Under the pieces are notes generated by a model. It was given only the letters and a program-made list of their open reading frames with translations, was not told the origin of the DNA and did no database searches. A DNA stretch of 21,854 nucleotides. It comes from JALZHR01 sp036388635. GTDB lineage: Bacteria > Acidobacteriota > Blastocatellia > Pyrinomonadales > Pyrinomonadaceae. The stretch spans positions 1 through 21,854 of the forward strand of contig DASVRL010000197.1 of NCBI GenBank assembly GCA_036388635.1, given 5' to 3'. The position numbers and the translations under genes are program-made. Below, one piece after another: positions 14,383 to 20,494 of this stretch (positions within the stretch are counted from its first letter, which is position 1; the number at the start of each line of letters is the position of its first letter).

Positions 14383-14486
14383 GTGAATCGTAAATCGCTA
14401 ATAGAAAAAAAGTTCTTTATCAAAATATAAAACAAGAACGATAAATACCAAACCGGCAATTTTACGATTCGCGATTCGCGATTCAC
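14383..14486. repeat. heptamer-phased inverted repeat (site 6) in the divergent tyrS-proC promoter region
   Basis: GAATCGTAAA (14385-14394) is matched by TTTACGATTC (14461-14470), and GTGAATCG (14383-14390) by CGATTCAC (14479-14486). The right arm is three 7-base words in perfect phase, ACGATTC then GCGATTC twice (14464-14484). Unlike sites 1 and 4, this one lies between divergent genes, so it cannot be a terminator for both. AT-rich -10-like sequences for both genes lie between the arms (for instance TATAAA at 14426-14431). Confidence 0.75.
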
Positions 14487-14492
14487 AAATTT

Positions 14493-15335
14493 ATGAAAAA
14501 CAATTTATCAAACACTAAACTGGCTTTTATCGGCAGCGGCGTGATGGCGGAATCGATTATCGCCGGGCTTTTGCGAAAAAATCTGGTCGGCGCCGAGCAG
14601 ATTGCCGGCAGCCATCCGCGCGCCGCGCGGCGCCGGGAACTAAACGAAAAATACGGAATTCAGGTTTTTGAGAAAAACGCCGAAGCGGTCGAAAGCGTTA
14701 AAGCGAGCGACAATTCAATCGTCGCATTATGCGTCAAACCGCAGCGTTTGAAAGGCGTTTTGCCGGAATTGAAAGGCATCGTCGCGCCGAATCAACTTGT
14801 GCTTTCAATCATCGCCGGCGCGCGTCTGGAAACGATTTCCGAAGCTTTAGGCAATCAAAAAATCATCCGGGCGATGCCGAATACGCCTTCGCAAATCGGC
14901 GCGGGAATGACCGCCTGGACTTGCACGGAAGAAATTTCCGAAGCGGAAAAAGCGCAAGTGAAAGCCTTGCTCACGGCGCTCGGCAAAGAGCTTTTCGTCG
15001 AAACGGAAAATATGATTGATATGGCGACCAGCTTGAGCGCGACCGGACCGACCTATATTTTTATGGTGATGGAAGCTTTGACCGACGCGGGCGTGCATAT
15101 GGGTTTTTCGCGCGAAGTTTCAAAGGAACTCGTGCAGGAAACGATGCTCGGCGCGGTTCTTTTCGCGATGGAATCGCACAAGCACCCGGCGGAACTCAGA
15201 AATATGGTCACTTCGCCGGGCGGCACGAGCGCCGAAGCCATTTATCAAATGGAAAAAGGCAGCCTGCGAACGGTTTTATCGAAAGCCGTCTACGCCGCAT
15301 ACCGTCGCGCCGTCGCGCTCGGCGAAAAGAAATAA
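14493..15335 (+). CDS. proC: pyrroline-5-carboxylate reductase
   Basis: The protein has 280 residues, the usual length. The NAD(P)-binding FIGSGVMAESI near residues 12-22, RAMPNTPSQIGAGMTAW, SATGPTYIF and VTSPGGTSAEAIYQMEKGSLR are all standard ProC segments. It catalyses the last step of proline biosynthesis, the NAD(P)H-dependent reduction of 1-pyrroline-5-carboxylate, in the cytoplasm. The ATG at 14493 follows heptamer site 6 directly. The stop (15333-15335) is one base from the stop of the convergent GNAT gene, leaving no room for a terminator between them. Confidence 0.96.
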   Translation: MKNNLSNTKLAFIGSGVMAESIIAGLLRKNLVGAEQIAGSHPRAARRRELNEKYGIQVFEKNAEAVESVKASDNSIVALCVKPQRLKGVLPELKGIVAPNQLVLSIIAGARLETISEALGNQKIIRAMPNTPSQIGAGMTAWTCTEEISEAEKAQVKALLTALGKELFVETENMIDMATSLSATGPTYIFMVMEALTDAGVHMGFSREVSKELVQETMLGAVLFAMESHKHPAELRNMVTSPGGTSAEAIYQMEKGSLRTVLSKAVYAAYRRAVALGEKK

Positions 15336-15336
15336 A

Positions 15337-15855
15337 CTACAGCTTTCGATACATTATGAGAGCATTCGTCAAGCCGTTCTGCGCGTGATTAAACGCTTCG
15401 GGAATTTCGCCGATGATTTCAAAGCCGAGATTCTGCCATAAACGGACGGCGACTTCATTGCTTTTGACCACGAAATTAAACTGCATCGCGCGGTAGCCGA
15501 GCCGGCGGGCTTCTTCGAGCGAAAATTCCGCCATCGTTCTGCCGACGCGTTTGCCTTTGGCGGCGGGCGCGACCATATATCCGGCGTTGGCGACGTGCGA
15601 GCCTAAATCCGGCTGATTGTCTTTGAGAAAAAACGTGCCGACGATTTTTTGATTCAGCCCTTCGGCTGTCGTCGCAGTTGGTTCCGACCAGAGCGCGACA
15701 TACGTTTTCTTATCGGCGGCAAACCAGTAGGCGAGCATTTTTTCGCGCGGCGAATCGGGATAAAAAATGTATGTGTCGCCGGTCGCGATGACGTCTTTGA
15801 TGATTTCCCAAACCTGCGGCTTGTCCGCTTCCAAGGCTTTTCTTATTTCAAGCAT
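15337..15855 (-). CDS. GNAT-family N-acetyltransferase
   Basis: The protein has 172 residues from ATG 15855, which overlaps the end of the upstream gene by 8 bases; the frame continues upstream to 15912 but lies inside that gene. The GNAT motif A is AGYMVAPAAKGKRVG (91-105), with KGKRVG standing in for the usual R/Q-x-x-G-x-G loop. Next come LGYRAMQFNFVVKSNEVAVRLWQNLGFEIIGEIPEAF (119-155 region), the motif B helix and strand, and a common ending for small-molecule or N-terminal acetyltransferases. The acceptor is not evident. It is translationally coupled to the small SRA/PUA-like gene and convergent with proC. Confidence 0.87.
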   Translation of the reverse strand: MLEIRKALEADKPQVWEIIKDVIATGDTYIFYPDSPREKMLAYWFAADKKTYVALWSEPTATTAEGLNQKIVGTFFLKDNQPDLGSHVANAGYMVAPAAKGKRVGRTMAEFSLEEARRLGYRAMQFNFVVKSNEVAVRLWQNLGFEIIGEIPEAFNHAQNGLTNALIMYRKL

Positions 15856-16258
15856 TTTTATCGACCCTCTGCAAAGTAAACAGCCAGACCATTCTATCCT
15901 GCCTCTCGTCAAAAATATATTTTCCTTCTAATACTTTCCAGAAACCCATAAATTCCCAGCGACCGACTTTCAATTTATTAAAAAGCGGAACGGCGTGTTT
16001 TGATTCGGCTGCCTTAAACATCGCCTGATTGAAGGAATCAAGCCGCTGGTCGCCGCGCCTGCCCGCGCCGGTGTAGAAAATCCGATCGGGCGAGCTGCCG
16101 TGGAAATCGGGATAACACGGGTTGATTTTGCCGAAATCGGTCAGAAGCGAAACGAGGCGTCCGCCGCGCTGGTAAATTCCGTTGCGAATGCGGTGAATTT
16201 CCGAAACCTCGTCCCACGAAAAAACGTCGCCGACTTTAGCGTTTATCAGAAAAGACAT
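15848..16258 (-). CDS. small protein resembling SRA/PUA-like DNA-modification-reader domains
   Basis: The 136-residue protein starts at ATG 16258. It has no signal peptide. GDVFSWDEVSEIHRIRNGIYQRGGRL opens a beta-rich fold, and RIFYTGAGRRGDQRLDSFNQAMFKAAESKHAV is followed by PLFNKLKVGRWEFMGFWKV. A YTG-x-GR-x-GDQ turn, an N-x-A helix, a LF-strand and a GxW(E/Y)xG strand are recognisable from SRA/YDG-like and ScoMcrA-type modules fused to restriction enzymes. Here the domain is alone, with no nuclease or methylase within reach. Its end overlaps the GNAT start by 8 bases. The coding call is firm; the fold call is a motif judgement. Confidence 0.6.
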   Translation of the reverse strand: MSFLINAKVGDVFSWDEVSEIHRIRNGIYQRGGRLVSLLTDFGKINPCYPDFHGSSPDRIFYTGAGRRGDQRLDSFNQAMFKAAESKHAVPLFNKLKVGRWEFMGFWKVLEGKYIFDERQDRMVWLFTLQRVDKNA

Positions 16259-16331
16259 CCGATAGATATTTTAAACGCGTCTCGAAAAACGCGCGACTTT
16301 TCATTTTTTCAACTTTATGCCACAACCTTTC

Positions 16332-16361
16332 TTGACACCCCGAATAAGAAAAGTTTATAGT
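16332..16361 (+). promoter_or_regulatory. sigma-70 promoter of the M4 metallopeptidase gene
   Basis: A perfect TTGACA at 16332-16337 is followed after 18 bases by TATAGT (16356-16361), a 5/6 -10 match. This is the best promoter in the window. Transcription would start near 16368, giving a leader of about 173 nt before GTG 16541. Confidence 0.65.
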
Positions 16362-16540
16362 TGCTTTCACCTTCTTGTTTTTGTAATTCTCCGACGAACT
16401 GTGCAGAAACAAGTCTGCTTACTCTCAATATATTTGGAAAAAAAATTTATTCTCCGCGCCCATTTTAGCGCTTATTTTATATACGGCTTGATAATACTAT
16501 CGGCAATTTCCAAATTTAAGGCTAAGGAGTAATTTAGAGC
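16362..16540 (+). promoter_or_regulatory. long 5' leader with hairpins and Shine-Dalgarno of the M4 metallopeptidase gene
   Basis: The leader contains a GCAGA/TCTGC hairpin with a 6-nt loop (16403-16418) and a GCGC/GCGC stem (16456-16471). A strong AAGGAG Shine-Dalgarno at 16524-16529 lies 11 bases before the GTG start at 16541. A 71-codon frame (16317-16532) overlaps it but looks non-coding. The rest of the 16259-16331 stretch holds only a CGCGT/ACGCG stem at 16276-16293. Confidence 0.4.
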
Positions 16541-18685
16541 GTGAAAAAATTTCTAGGTATTATAGCCGCGACGCTTTTCGTCGGGCTTCTCATATTCGGC
16601 TTAATAGCGAATCGGGTTGATGCAAATAAGACTGTCTTCAATACCGGCTCGCAAGACGAACACGAAAGAGCAAAACAAATCAGCATCGAGGTTTTGCGCG
16701 GTCGCTCGCAAGCGCGCGGCATCGTCAACTCCGATGAATTTGAAGTGCAGAAAATCCATATTGACGAGTTAAGAATGGCGCACACCCGCTTTCGTCAATC
16801 GGTCGGCGGCGTTCCCGTCTGGGAAGGCGAAGCCATCGTTCACTTAAAATCCGACGGCGAAGTTTCCACTGTCACGGACGATTTAAAAGAAGCCATTTCG
16901 GTCAGCACGAAACCGACGCTGTCGGCTGGCGATGCGATTGAGATTGCTAACGGTTTGTATAACGGCTCGGCGAAAGAGAGCGAAAAACCGAAAGTCAGTC
17001 TCTGGATTTATCGCGGCGAAACGCGCGACCATCTAACCTGGCGCATCGAAATGCCGCGCATCGACGGTTCGAAAGACACCGCCGTGCCGGTCGATTTTAT
17101 CGACGCGCACACGGGCGAAAGAGTTTTCAATTATAACAACCTGCAAACCGGCTCCGGTTCGTCGCTGTACAGCGGTACGGTAAACATCAACACCAGCTCC
17201 GTCGGCGCGACCTACTACATGGAAGATTTGACCCGCAAAATGGGCACTTTCAATATGAACAGCACCGGCAACGAATCGACCGGAACCGGCGGCACGCAAT
17301 CACGCTACACCGACGCGGACGACGTTTGGAACACGACGATTCAACGCGCCGGAGTCGACGCGCATTACGGCGCGGCGAAAACCTACGATTATTTCCTGAA
17401 CGTTCACGGTCGCAACGGCATCGACGGCAACGGCGGTCCCGGAACTACTACTGCCGCCGCCAACAGCTCGATTGCCTTAATCGCTTCCAGAGTCCACTTC
17501 GGCAGCAGCGGTCGTTACAACAACGCTTTCTGGTATAACAACCAGATGAGCTACGGCGACGGCGACGGCGTAAGCTTCACGCCGCTGACGACGATTGACA
17601 TCTGCGGTCACGAAATGACGCATGGCATCACCGAGCGGTCGGCTAACCTGACTTATCAGGGCGAATCCGGCGCGTTAAACGAATCGATGTCCGACGTTTT
17701 CGGCGTAATGGTCGAGCTTTATAATGACGGCGGCGTAGTCAGCGGCGACACCTGGAAAATCGGTGAAGACGCTTACACGCCCGGAACCGCCGGCGACGCG
17801 CTGCGCTACATGGACAACCCGCACTTAGCCGGAAACGGCGGTTACACGTCGAACGACGACCCCGACCATTATTCCGAACGCTACACGGGAACGGCTGATT
17901 CGGGCGGCGTCCACGTCAATTCCGGCATTGCCAACCACGTATTTTATCTGGCGGCAAACGGCGGCACTCATCACTTAAGCGGCACGACTGTGACCGGAAT
18001 GGGCACGACCGACGCGGCGAAAATCTGGTATCGCGCACTGACCGTCTATATGACATCGGGCACGAATTTCGCGGGCGCCAGAACGGCGATGCAGAATGCG
18101 GCGACCGACCTTTTCGGCTCGACCAGCGCGCAGTACAACTCGGTTGCGAGAGCCTGGTGTGCCGTCGGCGTCGGAACTTGTCCGGGCGGCGGAACGCCGA
18201 CTCCGACTCCTCCGACAGGCGGAACCGAACTGCTGACCAACGGCGGATTTGAAGGCAGTGCTTCTCCGTGGGTCGGTTCGGGCACCGGTTACTTCTACGT
18301 CAATCCGGGCAACTACCCGCAAGCCGGAACCGGCTACATCTATTTCGGCGTCAATAATAGCGTTTCGGGTCAATCCTATCAGACGGTGACGATTCCTTCG
18401 ACGGCGACCGGAACTTTAACCTTCTGGCTCAACGTTTCGTCAAGCGAAACGACGACGACCACGGCGTATGACCGCTTGTTTGTCGAAGTCCGCAATACGG
18501 CGGGAACTCTGCTGGCGACACCGGCGACTTACAGCAACTTAAACAAAGGCACTGCCGGAGTTTATTCGCAGAAATCGCTTAATCTATCGGCTTATAAAGG
18601 TCAGACGGTTCGCGTCCAGTTCCGTTCGACGACCGACAGCTCGCTGGCGACGACTTTCCGCGTTGACAGCGCTTCGCTGAAATAA
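16541..18685 (+). CDS. secreted M4-family (thermolysin-like) metallopeptidase with C-terminal beta-sandwich domain
   Basis: The 714-residue protein starts at GTG 16541, set by AAGGAG upstream. It has an N-terminal signal/anchor helix (residues about 4-23). FTP and PepSY propeptide regions (about 55-200) are inhibitory and folding segments. The M4 catalytic domain (about 205-545) has the zinc site H357-E358-M-T-H361, the third zinc ligand E381 in GALNESMSD, and H458 in GGVHVNSGIANH, matching the thermolysin H231. A Pro/Thr linker (GTPTPTPP, about 551-558) leads to a C-terminal jelly-roll-like domain (about 563-714) beginning ELLTNGGFEG, probably a surface- or carbohydrate-binding module. The enzyme is expected to be exported, to self-process and to digest extracellular protein. 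A perfect terminator follows the stop. It appears to be monocistronic. Confidence 0.95.
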   Translation: MKKFLGIIAATLFVGLLIFGLIANRVDANKTVFNTGSQDEHERAKQISIEVLRGRSQARGIVNSDEFEVQKIHIDELRMAHTRFRQSVGGVPVWEGEAIVHLKSDGEVSTVTDDLKEAISVSTKPTLSAGDAIEIANGLYNGSAKESEKPKVSLWIYRGETRDHLTWRIEMPRIDGSKDTAVPVDFIDAHTGERVFNYNNLQTGSGSSLYSGTVNINTSSVGATYYMEDLTRKMGTFNMNSTGNESTGTGGTQSRYTDADDVWNTTIQRAGVDAHYGAAKTYDYFLNVHGRNGIDGNGGPGTTTAAANSSIALIASRVHFGSSGRYNNAFWYNNQMSYGDGDGVSFTPLTTIDICGHEMTHGITERSANLTYQGESGALNESMSDVFGVMVELYNDGGVVSGDTWKIGEDAYTPGTAGDALRYMDNPHLAGNGGYTSNDDPDHYSERYTGTADSGGVHVNSGIANHVFYLAANGGTHHLSGTTVTGMGTTDAAKIWYRALTVYMTSGTNFAGARTAMQNAATDLFGSTSAQYNSVARAWCAVGVGTCPGGGTPTPTPPTGGTELLTNGGFEGSASPWVGSGTGYFYVNPGNYPQAGTGYIYFGVNNSVSGQSYQTVTIPSTATGTLTFWLNVSSSETTTTTAYDRLFVEVRNTAGTLLATPATYSNLNKGTAGVYSQKSLNLSAYKGQTVRVQFRSTTDSSLATTFRVDSASLK

Positions 18686-18708
18686 ACGCTCAGTCGAGTG
18701 ATAAATAT

Positions 18709-18739
18709 AAAAAGGAACGGTATTTTGCCGTTCCTTTTT
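18709..18739 (+). terminator. Rho-independent terminator after the M4 metallopeptidase gene
   Basis: AAAAAGGAACGG (18709-18720) pairs perfectly with CCGTTCCTTTTT (18728-18739), a 12-bp stem with a 7-nt loop, followed by a T-rich run (CTTTT). The T-tract is good on the plus strand; on the minus strand a run of five T gives a weaker terminator for the convergent nucleotidase gene. Confidence 0.9.
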
Positions 18740-18776
18740 CTTTTATAAGGCAATTTGTTTCGTCTCAAACTGAACC

Positions 18777-18826
18777 CGATTTGCTCCAAATCGAAGATGT
18801 TTTATGTCAAAATAATGCGTTTTGAC
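18777..18826. repeat. two further short perfect hairpins between convergent genes
   Basis: CGATTTG (18777-18783) pairs with CAAATCG (18787-18793) around a 3-nt loop. GTCAAAA (18806-18812) pairs with TTTTGAC (18820-18826) around a 7-nt loop. Neither is followed by a U-rich tract. They fill part of the 181-bp gap between the M4 peptidase terminator and the nucleotidase gene end at 18867; no gene is visible there. Confidence 0.55.
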
Positions 18827-18866
18827 GGAGAATTAATCATTTACGATTCGTGTCAGACCAAATCTC

Positions 18867-20426
18867 TCACGGGCAGCTTGCTTTCGCCTTGCCGCCCGCC
18901 GCACCGAGTTTGACGATGCGGTTTTCCAGTTTCGGCGCAATTGTTTTGTTCGGCGAAGCCGTAATCGCTTTTTCCAGCGCGTCCGAATCCTTCGGCGCCT
19001 CTTCGGCTTTGGTTAAAACTTTCGCATTTTTGAACATCACGTAACCGTCGCCGCCGCGCGTGACGAGAAAATCCGAAGTCGCCAGCGTGTAATTTTTCTT
19101 TTCGTCCACGGGCTTTCCGCCGACCAGAATCTCGGTCACGCGCGCGCCCGCCGGACGCGACACGTCGAATTTAAAGCTCATTCCCGAAATTTGCGGAAAG
19201 CGTCCCGGCTCGTTATCTTCGGCGCTGCGCGCGACGCCGTGTTCGAGAATTTCGCGCAGAAGTTTGCCGGAAACTTCCGTCTTCACAATCGGATTGTTAA
19301 ACGGCAGAATCGAAAGCACGTCGCGCTTGGTCAAGGCGCCCGGATTGTATGTCAAATCCGCGCGAATCGAGCCGCCGTTGACCAGCGCCACGTCAGCGCC
19401 GACGGCTTTGCGATATGAATCGGCGATAAAATTTCCGATATTCGTTTCCTTGTTGCGATTTGAAAAGGAAAGCGCGTCCAGCGTTTCGCTCGTCTCGCCG
19501 ACGGGTTTCGCCAGTTCCTGCAAAAGAGTATTGTATTTGGCGACGGCTTCGTTAAATTCGGGCGCGTCGGCAATTTTGCCGGTGACGGGAATAATTTCCC
19601 AATCCATCGTTTCGACTTCGCCCGTTTTTCTGTTGATGTTCAAATTGAATTTGCCGAGCTCGCGCGCGTCGGCGGTCATTTTAAAAATCGGCGTGCCGTT
19701 CGATGAAGACTGCAAAAGCGTGTGCTCGTGACCGCCTAAGATTAAATCGAAATCGGCGCATTTCGCCAGCTGCTTGTCCTGTTCCATCGAAAGATGCGTC
19801 AAGCCGACAACGGTTTTCGCGCCCGCCGCGCGCATCTGCGGCACGTATTTTTTCGCCGTTTCGCAGTAATTCTGCACTTCCAGATGTTCTTCCATCGAAG
19901 AAGTTTCTTTCGTTTCGGGCAGCAGCAGACCGATGATGCCGACTTTCACGCCGTCGAATTCGCGAATGACAAACGGCGGCGTGTCGGCAAAAATTTTCTG
20001 CGCCCGTTTGTCGAAAACGTTGGCGCCGAGCCACTGGAATTTCGATTCCTTCATTCGCTGCAGCAAAACGTCGGTTTTCACGTCGAATTCGTGATTGCCG
20101 AAAACGGCGTAATCAATCCCGACCGCGTTCCAGGCGTCAATCATCTGCGCGCCCTTGTAAGTACGTGACTCGACCGAGGGCGAAAGCGTGTCGCCGCCCA
20201 TCGTAAAAATCGTGTTCGGATTTTGCTCTTTAAGTTGCTTTTTTAAAGTCAGCAGCCGCGCCAGCCCGCCGCGCGTTCCGCCGTCGACGGGCGCGAATTG
20301 ATAAACGTCGTTGACGTGCAGAAACGTCACGCTGACCAGGCAATCGGAATTTTGCTGAGCCGTAACCGGTATTGAAATCAGCAGAAAAAGAATTAAAAAC
20401 AAAAGATTTGAGCGAAAAAGATGCAT
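18867..20426 (-). CDS. periplasmic 5'-nucleotidase (UshA-like metallophosphatase)
   Basis: The 519-residue protein has a signal peptide (hydrophobic LLFLILFLLISIPV, cleavage after TAQ near residue 24). The calcineurin-like metal site is H37-V-N-D40-V-Y42, G-G-D79-T, G110-N111-H112-E113, H211 in GLTH and H233-E-H235 in LGGHEH. Where most UshA-type enzymes have histidine (ND-x-H), this one has tyrosine at 42, as in the NDVY subgroup. The C-terminal substrate domain has NGGSIRADL, SILPFNN and TSDFLVTRGGDGY. It is expected to hydrolyse nucleotides in the periplasm, releasing phosphate and nucleosides. A GGGAG Shine-Dalgarno precedes ATG 20426 by 8 bases. It is divergent from the glycoside hydrolase gene with a shared promoter region. 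Confidence 0.9.
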   Translation of the reverse strand: MHLFRSNLLFLILFLLISIPVTAQQNSDCLVSVTFLHVNDVYQFAPVDGGTRGGLARLLTLKKQLKEQNPNTIFTMGGDTLSPSVESRTYKGAQMIDAWNAVGIDYAVFGNHEFDVKTDVLLQRMKESKFQWLGANVFDKRAQKIFADTPPFVIREFDGVKVGIIGLLLPETKETSSMEEHLEVQNYCETAKKYVPQMRAAGAKTVVGLTHLSMEQDKQLAKCADFDLILGGHEHTLLQSSSNGTPIFKMTADARELGKFNLNINRKTGEVETMDWEIIPVTGKIADAPEFNEAVAKYNTLLQELAKPVGETSETLDALSFSNRNKETNIGNFIADSYRKAVGADVALVNGGSIRADLTYNPGALTKRDVLSILPFNNPIVKTEVSGKLLREILEHGVARSAEDNEPGRFPQISGMSFKFDVSRPAGARVTEILVGGKPVDEKKNYTLATSDFLVTRGGDGYVMFKNAKVLTKAEEAPKDSDALEKAITASPNKTIAPKLENRIVKLGAAGGKAKASCP

Positions 20427-20462
20427 TAACGAATCTCCCGTAACTTAGAAATTTCAAATTGA

Positions 20463-20470
20463 ATTATACT
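20463..20470. promoter_or_regulatory. overlapping divergent -10 elements between the nucleotidase and glycoside hydrolase genes
   Basis: On the minus strand, TATAAT (plus-strand ATTATA, 20463-20468) is a perfect -10 for the nucleotidase. On the plus strand, TATACT (20465-20470, 5/6) is a -10 candidate for the hydrolase. They share four bases. Neither has a clear -35. A 7-bp inverted repeat TCAAATT/AATTTGA (20454-20460 and 20481-20487) is centred within one base of the pair and could be an operator. Confidence 0.4.
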
Positions 20471-20494
20471 TATTTTGCAAAATTTGAGCACGAG

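Noticed and set aside
16488..16498. GATAAT at 16490 as a nearer promoter for the M4 peptidase
   Set aside because: No -35 at a suitable distance, whereas the 16332-16361 pair matches consensus at both boxes.
16317..16532. 71-codon plus-strand frame before the M4 peptidase
   Set aside because: It overlaps the promoter, so its start would not be transcribed from it, and no ribosome-binding site or domain pattern supports it; kept only as leader sequence.
19264..19731. 155-codon plus-strand frame
   Set aside because: Antisense to the 5'-nucleotidase and without recognisable features.
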